A stretch of 64,000 nucleotides of DNA from Rhizomys pruinosus (GCA_009823505.1 VZQC01001663.1:572424-636423); one strand, 5' to 3'; shown: positions 1-11,473, counted from the first letter of the stretch. Numbers and translations are program-made. The notes: generated from the sequence alone by a model not told the origin.

Positions 1-107
1 TTGGAGTTACAGACGGTTCTTAGTCGCCATGTGGGTGCTGGGGATCGAATCCGGGTCCTCTGCAAGAGCGTCGGTGCTCTTAACCGCTAGGCTATCTCTC
101 CAGCCCC
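1..107 (-). mobile_element. B2 SINE, cut by window start
   Basis: Reverse-strand B2 head. Read on the minus strand it begins GGGGCTGGAGAGATAGCC and carries the tRNA-like A box and B box (GGGTTCGAT-type, here GGATTCGAT) of the Pol III promoter. The rest of the SINE and its A-tail lie outside the window. The translated frames through it are by-products of the repeat. Confidence 0.9.
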
Positions 108-174
108 ATGATGAACACTTATTAATCATATTCATTCTAAGAACTAAGACAATAACATCCAAGTTACTGATTGG

Positions 175-310
175 TTATCTATCTATCTATCTATCTATCT
201 ATATATCTATCTATCTCTATCTATCTCTATCTATGAATATATCTGTCTGTCAATCTGTCTATCATCTATCCATCTATCATTATCAATCTATCATCTAGGT
301 ATCATCATCT
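175..310. repeat. (TCTA)n tetranucleotide microsatellite
   Basis: Near-perfect TCTA units at 175-232 decay into interrupted TCTA/TCTG/CATC units up to about 310. It directly follows B2-derived sequence. No coding value. Confidence 0.9.
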
Positions 311-846
311 ATCTCTCTATAACCTTCTATTTATACTTATCTATTTATATATAATCTATATACCATCTATCCTCAATTTAAATAACCAATTTGTCTGGAT
401 TTCATCAGAGGGGAATCATTCTGATCTCTCCACTAAGGGCCCTTTGCACTTATCACACGTGCGTACTCATACCTCCATATAAACCAAAAGTATATAGTTG
501 GTTATATTGGCATAATATATAAACTTTGAAATAACAGCATTTTTAAGGGCAACAAGAGTTTATTTTTATCAAAATTCTACCAGATGTCTGGGCCAGACTC
601 CAGGTCTACTGTCTATCAAAAAAGAAGAAGACATTTTAGAAGATTCTCACCAGGAAGTTAAGACAATGGTCTGAAAGTTAAAAAAACATTATTTCCAGGT
701 GATACTATATGACAGCAAAATTATAGAGAACATTTGTTTATGCCGATCCCAAAGTAATTGTTATACAGTTTTTAATTAAAGCTAATGTGGACAACAGCAA
801 TTTATATCAACAGCTCCAGAGAAAGTAGACTGTTTTGCTTCTCATC
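311..846. other. AT-rich unique spacer
   Basis: No repeat family, splice-flanked ORF or RNA gene recognised. The last part (about 760-846) may belong to the repeat that follows, because the edge of that repeat is not sharp. Confidence 0.4.
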
Positions 847-1110
847 CACCTGTGCCCCTTTTCTAAGCCTAGGGAACAATATGCGGAAGAGGGGGCGTGG
901 TAGAATGTAAGGGCTGCTATTGGGATGAATGGTGAAACTACAACAATATAGACGGGACACTTATTTGATCAACTTGATTGAACATACAAGCCCCCCTCCC
1001 CCTGCTGGATGGTAGGACCCATGAGCTGTGTGGGTTTGGGCACAACTGCTTGCAAATTGGTTTTACATGTAGGATGCTTGTACTCACAAATTATCACTTA
1101 TTGTTACAAA
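847..1110 (+). repeat. Unclassified interspersed repeat, copy A
   Basis: About 264 bp that reappears in reverse orientation at 45063-45330, with roughly 90 percent identity by eye. Shared blocks include CCTGTGCCCCTTTTCTAAGC, GGGCGTG, GGGTTTGGGCACAACT and TTATTGTTACAAA. Here it runs straight into an L1 3' end. I cannot name the family; an L1 3'-UTR variant is the main alternative. The long frame across it (978-1235) has no recognised domain. Confidence 0.6.
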
Positions 1111-1475
1111 AGCCCCAAACAATAGACCTCCGCAGAGAAAAAACTTTAAAAAGACTGAGAGAAAGATGCAGGACATGTATGGCAGAATTCTTGAACTGGG
1201 TGGGGTGGGAGGAAAGGAAAGGGGAATATGTCTAAATTGAACTGAAAAATGATGTATAAAATATACAAAGCACTAATAAATGTATTAAATTAAAAAGTTA
1301 AAAAATGAAAACAAAACAAAATAAAACAAAACAGAGAAATATGCAGAAAAGTTATGGCAGAATGCATGATATGGGATGGGTAGGGGTGGGGTGGGGGGAA
1401 GGGAAAGGGATATATGCCTGAACTGAATTGGAAAATGATGTATGAAATACACAAAGCATCAATAAAAAAAATGTT
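1111..1475 (+). mobile_element. Two tandem L1 3' ends
   Basis: Two consecutive copies of the L1 tail motif seen elsewhere in the window (GACTGAGAGAAAGATGCAGG, a GGGTGGGGTGGG purine block, then AACTGAA..AATGATGTATGAAAT and AATAAA). The first ends near 1290 and the second near 1475, separated by an A/C-rich spacer. Each is only the last 150-180 bp of an L1, so both are heavily 5'-truncated. Confidence 0.7.
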
Positions 1476-1571
1476 ATTTCCTCTGAAAAGTCATGAACCA
1501 GTGTTAGCCACAGATTTTTCACCTAAGTGAAAGACAAAAATTGATGTGGATCCCCAGAATCCCTGTAAAAA

Positions 1572-1818
1572 AGTGGCTGATTCCCTTAATCCCAGTACTC
1601 AGTTGGTAATGACAAGGAAAAACTAGCTGGAAGTGAGCTCCAGGGCCAATGAGAAAGCCTGCCTCTGTAATCAGTGTAGACAGTGATCAAGGGTGACACA
1701 GGAGATCTGCCTCCAGCCTCTACAATGCTCACCACACATTCATTCCTGAACATACAGGGGTTCTCACATCCATGCAAATAGACATGCATCCCAACATCAA
1801 ATGCATTTAAAATAAAAT
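1572..1818 (+). mobile_element. B4-like SINE fragment
   Basis: Contains a B1-like core (CTTAATCCCAGTACTCAG) joined to a degenerate tail with ACAT-rich sequence and a final AAAATAAAATG. The order fits the B4 fusion SINE. Divergent, therefore old. Confidence 0.5.
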
Positions 1819-2335
1819 GAAATTTCTTAAATATCTGCAGAGCCTGAGAATCACAGGTTGGAATGAGAAGTGATTTCTATCACGACATTATACAAGGGAC
1901 TTGTATCTTAGTGCAAGCGTCTTATTAGCTCTGTTTGATTCTATGCCTACAAATCTCAGGAGGTAAGTTTAGTTATTAGAGAATATTAGGGAGAGGAAGA
2001 GTGATAATTTATTATGGATGAGATATCCTTGGCTTAAAGAATACAAATAAAGCAATGGAGACTAGACTGAATGCAAAAGCAAGATAAAAATAGGTAACTG
2101 TGTCAACAAGAGGACAGTAACATTCTGAGAGCTACTTAAGGGTAAGTTTTCTAGTCTAGGAAAGAGAGAGAACATGGTGATAGATGTGAGAGATTTTAGG
2201 AAGCCTGCATATGATGCCTAGTAAATATATGAAAAGGTGGCATTGGTGTTCATATTTAAGCAAGTTCAAACATGGAAAGATACCTGGATGAAAAAAGCCG
2301 ACAAACATGAATGGGCAGTAAAGTACAAATATCCT
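1819..2335. other. Unique spacer
   Basis: No repeat or gene signal recognised; AT-rich with many short stop-bounded frames. Confidence 0.4.
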
Positions 2336-2690
2336 GAAGCTGGGGAGGTGACTCAGGTGGTAATGCAGTTTGCTTAAAAGTATGAAGACCTGAGTTCGAT
2401 ACCCAGAACCTGCATTCAAAAGCTAGTTGTGTTGGAATATGCTTAAAATTCCAGCACTGGGGCAGTAGAGAAAGATGGATATCTGAGGCTTGATAGCCGG
2501 CCATTGTAGCATGTGTGGTGAGTTCTGGTGTGAAAAGCCACTCTCTCAGAAAAAGACAAGGTGGACAAGGCAGGGGGAATGACATGTACAAACATACATA
2601 CATACATAGCAACACACACATAGACACACACATTCACACATACATGCACACACACGTATGCATGCACACAAACACACACCTCATGAAAAA
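2336..2690 (+). mobile_element. B4 SINE with CA-rich tail
   Basis: Starts with an ID/B2-type head (GGGGAGGTGACTCAGG, ACCTGAGTTCGATACCCAG) and continues into a B1-like half (AATTCCAGCACTGGGGCAG, GAGGCTTGATAGCCGGCC). It ends in an ACAC/ATAC-rich tail at about 2590-2690. The head-plus-B1 order is diagnostic for B4. Confidence 0.7.
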
Positions 2691-3071
2691 GAAAATCCAG
2701 CACCTGTGTGAAATGAAGACAAATACGCCAGTCAAAAATAAATGTCCAGGAAGCTAACTCACACCCATGGACCCTGTAGAAGTGGGGTGATATAGAAGCA
2801 TGCCTGAGGAACTAAAGGGAAGCCCAAGAGGAGGGACTTTCTGAGAACTCTACAGGGAAAATATTGTGCCCAGAATGTAAACGAGTTCTTCTTTCCATCT
2901 ACTAACAGTTTACCATACTGTTTTCCATTAATGGCTAATGAAGTTTTAGGAAACATGCTACTTCACAAATGGCCACACTGATCTCCTGTGCAGACCTCCT
3001 GGATGTGAAACTGCATGAATGTCAGACTTAGAGACAATTTCACTAACTCTTACTCACATGGCATAAGATTT
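2691..3071. other. Unique spacer
   Basis: No recognised repeat or gene. Short frames on both strands lack any domain motif. Confidence 0.4.
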
Positions 3072-3440
3072 CACTTTGTCCCTGCTTGATATATATATAT
3101 ATATATATAATTTATGTTTTTAGTGCATTTTTATAGTACTCACCCATATTCTCCCCTCTAATTCTCCCCAGGCCTCTCTCACACAAATACCTGCCACATC
3201 CTGATTTCAAGTTCATATCATCTTTTTTTTAACCCATTGTGTCCATTCAGTGTTACCCATATGTGCACAGGTGTGGGGCCATCCACTGGAGCCTAGGAAC
3301 TTCCAAGAACTACTTGCTTGAAGAAAATTAACTATTCCCAACCTGGAATTCTTCATCTGCCAAGAATGTGGCTGACTATGGTGCTACTATGTGAGCCTTT
3401 CCCCTCTGTACGATTTACCAGTTAGAGTGCGAACCATTTG
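3072..3440 (-). mobile_element. (AT)n plus old L1 (Lx-type) 3'-UTR remnant
   Basis: An AT dinucleotide run at 3088-3108 is followed by pyrimidine-rich sequence (TCTCCCCTCTAATTCTCCCC) and a GTGGGGCCATCCACTGGAGC block. These resemble the reverse complement of old rodent L1 3' UTRs. A related block occurs at 62745-63130. Family assignment is tentative. Confidence 0.45.
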
Positions 3441-4005
3441 TGGATATTCAGTGGTTTTTAAACACATTTATTTCATAAACTCAGCTTTATTTGTCTCATA
3501 TTTCTCATAAGAGAAATAGCTGGTCCCCTCTCCCCATTTAAATTCCCTTTCTTAAGGATTCAGCCTCAGCCAGCTACTTTATTTTCTCTGAATATATTAA
3601 TGTGTGTGTGTTTGTGTATGTGTGTGCATGCATGTGTGTGCCTGTGTATTTGTCTGTAAATGGTTTCTTCTTCACTGGAGCTTTTTCTTTGTAGATTTTT
3701 TTTTTCAGAAATTTAGATATCATGAATTCCTTGGGGAATTTCACTTTTTTTTTTCATTTCAGAACCAACAAGAAAAACTGCACAAATAAGTACTGGCTAG
3801 GTTCTTCCTGGAATTCTTGGCACATGTTTCTAACATTCTTCCTGTCAATCACAGCTGATGTCTTTACCATGAATTCTTAGAAGCAGACTTTTGATTTATC
3901 CCTTCCTTGCTTGTCTGACACATGGGAGGCTCAGGGAGAGTAATAATTTTGATTTTAGAACATGGAGAATTAATCAGTCAGAGCTCTATATGTAAAATCA
4001 TTATA
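3441..4005. other. Unique spacer with GT-rich patch
   Basis: An impure GT/GCAT run lies at 3599-3650. The 61-residue frame starting there begins with the microsatellite itself, so it is not taken as a gene. Confidence 0.5.
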
Positions 4006-4019
4006 CAAAAACATTGAAA

Positions 4020-4179
4020 AGCCAGGCATAGAGGCACAAGCCTTTAATCCCAGCACTTGGAAAGCAGAGGCAGGCAGATCTCTGTGAGTTCAAAGCCAGC
4101 CTGTTCTACATAGCAAGCTCCAGGCCAGCTGGGAATAAAGGGATACCCTGTTTCAAAAAAAAAAAAAAAAAAAAAAAAA
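4020..4179 (+). mobile_element. B1 SINE with target-site duplication
   Basis: Full B1: GCCAGGCATAGAGGCACAAG, CCTTTAATCCCAGCACTT, GAGGCAGGCAGATCTCTGTG, then an A-tail of about 23 bases. The target site CAAAAACATTGAAA is duplicated at 4006-4019 and 4184-4197, showing L1-mediated insertion. Confidence 0.92.
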
Positions 4180-4234
4180 GGACCAAAAACATTGAAATCT
4201 TTTACTAGTAAACCTAGTTAAAGACAATAATAGG

Positions 4235-4410
4235 AAAATCGGGCTAGTGAGGTGACTCCAGCTGAATGACTTAAGTTTGAAACAGGGACCCATATGATAG
4301 AAGGAAACCAATCCCCCACAAAATGGTCCTCTTATCTCTACATGTACATTATGCTATGCTTACACACAGACACACAGACACACATATGCATGCATAATAT
4401 AAAAAATAGG
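4235..4410 (+). mobile_element. B3/B2-related SINE
   Basis: Head GGGCTAGTGAGGTGACTC followed by GAAGGAAACCAATCCCCCAC and TGGTCCTCTTATCTCTACATG, then a CACACAGA-rich tail. This matches the B3 layout rather than B2. Divergent. Confidence 0.6.
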
Positions 4411-5635
4411 AAATAATGAAAATTTTACTGCCCTGTGTAGTATAATGTCAATGTAGCATTTAGACGATTGCCTACTTTTGCAATGTAGCTAATATTTTGT
4501 TTTGATATAGAAATCCATTCCTTCTTATAAAATGTCAATATTCAGCCAGAAATACTGTTTACATAATATCCATATTCCTGTAAATAAGCTATTTTCTTAG
4601 CCTTTTAATTTATTCACGTGTGCTTTGTGTAAGTGGATTTTAACATGCAATTATAATGGACTAGAATTTTGCATTGATTTTTCCTATATTTCAAAGCCAC
4701 CGATTCCCAGTTCTGCTCTCTCTTCTTTGAGTGTTTTGGCCATCCCCGTAAGTCCTGCTCAGCTTCTTCATTTACAGACATTGCTGGCATAGCCTTCTCT
4801 TCAGTCAACTTACTCTTCATTTGATGTAGCCGTTATTTTAGAACAATGACCTCATTTTCATTAAAAAATCCAGAAAATCCAATTCTCTAAATATCCTGGG
4901 TTTGTTATTGCTTTTATTAATTCCCCATCTTAAGCTTTTGTTTGGCTCTGAACAACCTGATCGATTGTATATGTACATAAAATATAAAATGCTTTTAAAG
5001 CCCTGGGAAAATGCATTAAACATTTGTATAAAAATGGAAAGTAAATGAAATTATTATGTAAAAGAACATAGCAAATCTCAAGTACATGAGAAATGTACTT
5101 GGAAATAAATCATTTACATATAGATAACTTATAAATTATATTTACATTTTTTCAATGAAATGACCATAATCAGGGTTGAGTACCTAATTCTTGTGAGGAA
5201 GAACTTATACTCGGCCTGGCCAAAGTTGACTCTTCACCCCCATTGTCCCCTTTCATGCAGCTACTTCCACCTGGGTCTCCCACTCACCCTGTTCCCATGA
5301 CGCAAAAATCATCTACTGAAACTAGAATTATCCAGGAGGCATACATGTACTGCAGGTTTGCCTCACAGTTTCCTGTCTTGTGGCCTCAACTGGTATTCTC
5401 CTGTTCCAATCTTATACCAGCTCTACTCTTGACATTTTATCATGTGACCAGAGTTCCACTTAGCACACTATATCCTTCCCATATATTCACAACATCTGGA
5501 ACACCCTTATCTCCTCTACAAGCCTAATCATCTCTAAATCTCCATTCTTCAGAAGGGTCTGGATTCTTATTGATTCTTCAAACTTGCATAGTGGTCATTT
5601 GATCTGAATTAGGTGTATTTTTCTCCAGTAGATCT
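4411..5635. other. Unique AT-rich spacer
   Basis: No repeat family recognised. A 94-residue frame (5243-5527, plus) has no domain motif, no convincing Kozak context and no neighbouring splice evidence. Confidence 0.4.
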
Positions 5636-5985
5636 AGCTTTATTCCATGCTGTGATCACACATTCTGTCAAAATCCATCGTAGATGAAAAAGGATTTATT
5701 TTAGTCTCAGGTTTCAGTCTGTCATAGTGATGAAATTAAGGTGGAAAATTGAAGCGGCCAGTCGCATCTAATCTATAGTCAAAGCAGAGAGAAATAAATG
5801 ATTCCATGCCACTTGCTTGCTTGAGTGTGTTCAGCTTAATTCATCCACTACTGCACACTTAAGCAAACCTGTCTAGGGATAGGAGCCACCTGTAGTGGGC
5901 TGCTTCTTCCTTCATCAATTCACTTAAGACAATCTCTCATTTAGGTTCTAGGTTGGGTCAAGTTGACAATTAAAACTAAACTTCC
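5636..5985 (-). mobile_element. Old ERVL-type LTR-like repeat
   Basis: Ends in the block TGGGTCAAGTTGACAATTAA on the plus strand, which is the reverse complement of the start of a rodent LTR-like family (TTAATTGTCAACTTGAC). Related sequences lie at 40549-41150 and 61108-61440. No paired LTR found, so a solo copy. Confidence 0.4.
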
Positions 5986-6089
5986 CATTGATCGGTTGTA
6001 ATATTGTTTTACCACATGAAACCTATTTTATTATATAATTGTGTTGGAGACTAAAGAAAATATATTGTGGTAAGTTAATGCACCTCCAT

Positions 6090-6352
6090 AGGTTACAGGT
6101 ATTTGAATACTAGGTATTTAGGAAGGTAAGAAGATAAAACTTTGCTGGAGGAAGTACATGATTGAGGTCAGTCTTTAAGAGTTTATAGCAGGGTCCTACA
6201 AGTGCTTGAACATGTGTGTTCTCAGCTTTCTGCTCTGGCTGCCTCTGCCATGGTGGACTCTTTTCCCTAGGGAATCATAAGCCCAGATAAAAACTTCTGT
6301 AAATTACCTTGATCATGGTATTTTATCACAGCAACATAAAAATAACTAATAT
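6090..6352 (+). mobile_element. Old MaLR-like solo LTR
   Basis: Shares the layout of the other MaLR LTRs in this window: CTTTGCTGGAGGAAGTACAT, TCTCAGCTTTCTGCTC, a TAAGCCCAGATAAA polyadenylation-type stretch and a terminal TTTATCACAGCAACATAAAA..ACTAATA. The 5' part is degraded. Confidence 0.6.
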
Positions 6353-6895
6353 AGGTTGGGACCTCAATTGAATAATCCTTTCTTCATCCTTTTGCATTGT
6401 TGCTTGGAAGTATCTGTACACTTGGACTCTAAGCTAGACTATGTGCTTCACTTTATCTAATGGGTTGTAACCAGATATATTGTAGGCTGATACTTGAATG
6501 AACTTGCATATTGAGTTCTGAACTCTTTCATTTTTGCCAGTGCTATGAGAACCTGCATGAGCCAGACTGTAGGAGGATGAAAGACTTATGTCTCTCTAGC
6601 AACTCAGTCACAGAGATCACATGCTGAAATGTGATATCTTCATTATGCAAATTACCCTGCAAGAAATAACCAACATGGCTGCTTTGCCTCCATGCTGTCA
6701 TCTATTTGTGAATGGGGCACCTCTACTCAGTTGACTTTCTTTTAGATCTTAGCCAGTGGCAATGTTTTCTGATTACATTGATTATGATTGATATTTTTCA
6801 CATTTCCAAACAAAGTGGTTTGAATTTCTAATAGGTATCCAAAGAACTACTTGAAGGAATTCTAAATAGAATAAAGATATTGATAGAGATTTTTT
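6353..6895. other. Unique spacer
   Basis: No gene or repeat recognised. Confidence 0.35.
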
Positions 6896-7128
6896 TAATT
6901 TTTATTTATGTTTTTATTTATTTTCATATGTGTATGAATGTACTGTCTGCATGTAGGTTTGTGCACCCGTGATGTGCAATGCCGCAGAGGTCAGAAGAGG
7001 GTGTTGGATTCCCCTGGAACTGGAGTTAAAGACGGTTTTCAACCTCCATGTGGGTGCTGAGAATTGAACCAAGGTCCTCTGCAAGAGCAGTTGGTGCTCT
7101 TAACTGCTAGGTTATCTCTCCAACTCTC
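6896..7128 (-). mobile_element. B2 SINE
   Basis: Near full-length B2 on the minus strand: T-rich tail at the left (6896-6925), then the CAATGCCGCAGAGGTCAGAA block, ACTGGAGTTA and the tRNA-like head ending TATCTCTCCAACTC. Moderately diverged. It lacks the internal duplication seen in some other B2s. Confidence 0.9.
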
Positions 7129-7849
7129 GACAGAGATTTATATAATCTGATTATGGAAACTGTTCACAGAGTATGGGAGCCATTTGCTTAAAAATATCAT
7201 CACTATACTTTTGTTATCTTTACTTTATAAATATTTTAATTTGGGGGAAAATTTTAAGATTCAATTTCAGTATAAACTACATCTATACATTAAGCAGTAT
7301 CTACTGTTTCATATACTTGATATAGTATCATTTCCCATATACAATTTGCAATAATATGTACCTATACATTTTCAAGTCACAGGTAAAATCAAATATAGGT
7401 ACCTCTTAACTCTTCTATAAACAAAGAAGTCCATACACTCCAGATACCAACATGGAAATATTAGGATTTCCACAATTCAGTATATTTGGGAAGATTGTTC
7501 CAACCATTTTGAGCTTTAAAAGAACCAATCACTGTAAGGATATTTCTCTAAGCTGCTATTCCAAAAGCAATAAATATCAAGCTTACAGACAACTGTAGAA
7601 ATGGAATGGATTTGCTTTTCTTCTGGGAGATTTAATTTATTTTTAATATCACAGGTGGCTTCGGGCAAGTTGAAATCTTCTGTCATTCTTCAGTAAAATC
7701 ATATCCACTCACTTTTCAAATAGTCTTTGATCTGCCTAATGGTAAATCACTGCCTTCTTTTTTCACCATAAACTGTAGTATACAGATATCATCGGGATAT
7801 TACAAGTTGCTCGAGAGTGTGTGGATTACAGCCATTTAAAAGATGATAA
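7129..7849. other. Unique spacer
   Basis: No gene or repeat recognised. Confidence 0.35.
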
Positions 7850-8019
7850 AGGAGTCTGGAGAGATGGCACAATGGTGAAGAGTGTATACTAGCCTTATAG
7901 AAGCACCTAGTTCTGTTTTGTGCCACACTGGATGGCATGCAACCACCTATAACTCCATTTCCAGGGGCTCTGACACCCTCTCTTGCTCTCCACAGCACTT
8001 GCCCTCTTGTTCACATAGA
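7850..8019 (+). mobile_element. B2-type SINE seeding a microsatellite
   Basis: Head GGAGTCTGGAGAGATGGCAC, then AACTCCATTTCCAGGGGCTC and TGACACCCTCTCTTGCTCTC, all B2/B3 landmarks. In place of a normal A-tail it runs directly into the CA/TA array that follows, so the array most likely grew from the SINE tail. Confidence 0.65.
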
Positions 8020-8562
8020 CACACACATACACACACATATATACATACACATATATACATACACACACATATATACGTACGCATATACACACATATATAC
8101 ACACATATATACATACACCCACATATATACGTACACACATACACACACATACACACATATATACACACATATCTATACATATATACATACACATATACAC
8201 ACATGTATACATACACACATGTATGTACACACATATACACATACATATATATGCACACATGTGTACACACACATATATATATACATATACATATATATAC
8301 ACATATATACATACACACACATATATACATATATACATGCACACACATATACATACACATATATACATACACATATATACATACACACATATACATACAC
8401 ACATATACATACACACACATAAACATACACATATATACATATACACATATACATACACACATATATACATACACACATATACATACACACATATATACAT
8501 ACACACATTATATATACAAATACATATATATATATATACATACATACACACAGACACAAACA
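8020..8562. repeat. Long composite (CA/TA)n array
   Basis: About 540 bp of alternating purine-pyrimidine sequence built from ACACAT, ATATAC and CATATATA units with higher-order blocks. Stop codons are rare in it, so frames of 120-234 residues occur on both strands (Thr/His/Tyr/Ile or Cys/Val/Tyr/Met only). None is a gene. Confidence 0.95.
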
Positions 8563-9029
8563 TGCAAGTAAATAAAAAATAAAAATAAATCAGAAAAGAT
8601 GATGGAGACACAGGACGTGGAAAATGTTAACATGTATTAAATGTTTACTGTTTTTTCACTCTTTCTCATGGCAGTTTCTAGAAAATATAAGTGTAGATGA
8701 TTCTTACAAATAGATTCTTTAAAAATAGATTATGATCTAGCTGTATGGGAACCACAAAGTTAGCATATGAACATATTTAATTACATAATTTGTAAGACCT
8801 AGAGGCGGTAATGAATGGAGAGGAGGCAGGCTTCCTGTTCTCATGAAGGAAGAGCTCTGGAGAAATAAGAGAATAGAAGGTTTTCTTCTGAAGTGACAAG
8901 TATACAGAATTTTGAATTTGGTGTCATCTTAATAAATAATTTTATGCAATTTCTGATGTTCTTTTCAAGTCTTACCTTGTGTCTTTTCCGTCATAGGAAT
9001 AATAATGCAGGAAATTCTGTTATTTTCAT
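8563..9029. other. Unique spacer
   Basis: No gene or repeat recognised. Confidence 0.35.
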
Positions 9030-9226
9030 AAGATTAATTTTATTTTTATTTAGATGCATTTTGTGTATGTGTATGGGTATGTGCACATGACTGTAGTGGC
9101 TCATAGAGGCCAGAACAGGATGTCATATTCCCTGGAACTGGAGTTACAGGAAGTTGTGAGCCACCCTATGTGAATGCTGGAAACCAAGCTCTGGTCTTGT
9201 ACCAAAGCATTACACACTTAACTTCT
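9030..9226 (-). mobile_element. Old B2, host of a younger B2
   Basis: Diverged minus-strand B2 (AGAGGCCAGAACAGGATGTC, CCTGGAACTGGAGTTACAGG). It is interrupted near its tRNA-like head by the next element and continues at about 9483-9500. Confidence 0.7.
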
Positions 9227-9466
9227 TTTTTTTTTTAATTTTATTTATTTATTTATGTGTGAATGTACTGTCTGCATGAGGTTTGTGCACCCATGTCATG
9301 CAAAGCCTCGGAGGTCAGAAGAGGGTGTAGGATTCCCCTGGAACTGGAGTTCTCCTGGAATTGGAGTTATGGTTGGTTCTCAGCCACCATGTGGGTGCTG
9401 GGGATCGAACCCGGGTCCTCTGCAAGAGAAGTTGGTGCTCTTAACCGCTAGGCCATCTCCCAGCCC
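9227..9466 (-). mobile_element. Nested young B2 with 16-bp target duplication
   Basis: Full B2 on the minus strand with T-rich tail first. The target site TACACACTTAACTTCT occurs at 9211-9226 and again at 9467-9482. It carries the internal duplication in which an ACTGGAGTTCTCCTGGAATT unit repeats the GGAACTGGAGTT block (about 9337-9368). Confidence 0.95.
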
Positions 9467-9499
9467 TACACACTTAACTTCTGAGTCATCTTTCTAGAC

Positions 9500-10026
9500 C
9501 CAATTACAAATTTTAAGTCAGCTTACAAAGATTATATGAGGTATTTTTTTTAACCAGATCAAAAATACTTTCTCAAACAAGTAAAATTCTGTGGAAAGTA
9601 GTGACTTTTCACGACCTTATTAGTTATTATGAGTTTCACTGTTGGTGAAGTTCTGTCTGTATTTTCAGACAGCCAGTTAAAGTGATCAGTGGATTCTGGT
9701 TCTGGAATCGATCCAGTGTATATACTCATCAAACATTTATTTTGGGATTTTCTCTTTATTATTTGAGTGATTGGCAGTATCTATTTCCAAAACCACAAAT
9801 GTGATTGCTGAGCTCTTTGTGCTTCATGTATTTCTCTAGAACTCACTGGAAGTTCTAGACCACAAGATTCTCCAGTCTGGCCTGGAATTCTGTACAGGCT
9901 CAGAATATGAAAGCAACTCTAACTCAAAGCAAAGCAGCGAGATTTTGAAGTACAGCATTATAAAGCTCATGTATAAGTTACAGAGAAGATTCATAATTCA
10001 AATGAAATGTTTTCCTCTGTAGATAC
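9500..10026. other. Unique spacer
   Basis: No gene or repeat recognised. Confidence 0.35.
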
Positions 10027-10382
10027 TGTGGTGGTTTAGGTGAAAAATATTAGAGACAGGTACAAATATTTGAACACGTGGTTCTCTAGTTGGTGGCACT
10101 ATTTGCTGAGGATTACGAGGTGTGACCTTGCTGGAGGAAGTATATCACAGATGTCAGATTTAGAGGGTATAGCCTTATCCCACTTCCAGTTCCACTCTCT
10201 CTGCTTCCTGTGAGTGGTGAAGATTTGAACTCTCAGCGTTTGACTTCTGCTGCCATCCCTGATGCTTCCTGCCATATGATCCCATCATGATTGACTCTTA
10301 TGCCTCTGAAACCATAAGTTCATATTAGCTCTTCCTAATGTAAATTTCCTTTCACCACTGCAACAGAAAAATGTCTAACACA
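10027..10382 (+). repeat. 5' LTR of the MaLR element
   Basis: Starts TGTGGTGGTTTAGG and ends TCTAACACA, the TG...CA boundaries of an LTR. Contains CTTGCTGGAGGAAGTATATC and ACCACTGCAACAGAAAAATG, which match the other MaLR LTRs in the window. No exact 5-bp target duplication could be paired with the far end. Confidence 0.7.
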
Positions 10383-11126
10383 GAAGCTGGCACCACAGAG
10401 TGGACTGCTGTTGCAAAAAACCCAGCAATGTTGTTTGTTGGAGAAATGCAGACAATTCTGGAACTTTGGGTTAGGAAAGTTATGGAGCGGACCATTCTAG
10501 TAGGAGCCAGTAATGTAGCGACATGGCTCTAAAGATGTTTCAGAGGGAAAGAGAAACCAAAACATAGACAGCAGCTAGGCTAGAGGCCATTCCTGTAATG
10601 TTTTTTCAAAGAATTTGACCCTTCTGCCTGTGTCCTAAGAATTTTCCTGAGTGTGAATGAAAAAGCAATAGAAAAGTTTCTTGGCAGAAGAAATTTCAAG
10701 TCAGCCTAACATTTACAGTGTGGCTTGGTTATTAGTAGTGATGCCTATAAAAGAGCAAGTAGGTCAGAGAGAAATATAAAACTCTTTTTTAAGTTAATTT
10801 TTATTGAGTGCATTTCATACAACATTTCTTAATCAAATTTAGATTCATTCCCCCATCCATGCCTGCCCCTTATGTCCCCCCTGCACCCCCGCCCCTCCCC
10901 AGAGCTCATGGATTCTGTCATATATGTTAAACCTTGTCTTGCATCTTTTTCTCAGTCTTTTATAATCTTTACAATGCACAATTTTACTGTTTTGGTCAGT
11001 TTTTGAATATGTTTTTCTCTTGCTTTTTTTGGTTCCCTTTAATTTTATATTATTCCAAAATATGCATATATACACACCACACATAAACCAAAATTAAAAA
11101 TTCTGAAAATAAACTATAGATTAATT

Positions 11127-11283
11127 CCTTTTTCTTTTTGGGTCTTTTCAAGACAGGGTCTCCCTGTAGCCCCAGCTATCCTGGAACTCACTCTGTAGAC
11201 CAGGCTGGCCTTGAACTCACAAAGATCCACCTGCCTTTGCCTCCCAAGTGCCAGGATTAAAGGTGTGTGCCACCATGCCCAGC
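11127..11283 (-). mobile_element. B1 SINE nested in L1
   Basis: Minus-strand B1 (GACAGGGTCTCCCTGTAGCC, ACCAGGCTGGCCTTGAACTC, GGATTAAAGGTGTGTGCCAC). The flanks TAGATTAATTCCT and TAGGTTAATTCCT at about 11116 and 11285 form an imperfect target duplication. Third nesting level: B1 in L1 in MaLR. Confidence 0.9.
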
Positions 11284-11473
11284 ATAGGTTAATTCCTAAA
11301 CACATTTAGAGATTCATATTTTAACAGTAAAGTTGCATGCAGGTAAAAAGAATAGGAATAGAATATGAATACATATCTTCAATTCATATATGGTAATTGC
11401 ACTGTGTGAATAAAAGTAGTAGGACAATTCTAGAGCCCATTAAGAGGTTCACATTGGAATAGCACAGTTGCTT

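Noticed and set aside
7882..8611. Long frames of 120-234 residues on both strands
   Set aside because: They lie in the CA/TA array and use only a few residue types; rare stops are a property of the repeat.
9255..9497. Recurrent peptide MWVLGIEPGSSARA and relatives in many frames
   Set aside because: Translation of the antisense B2 head; appears wherever a B2 lies.
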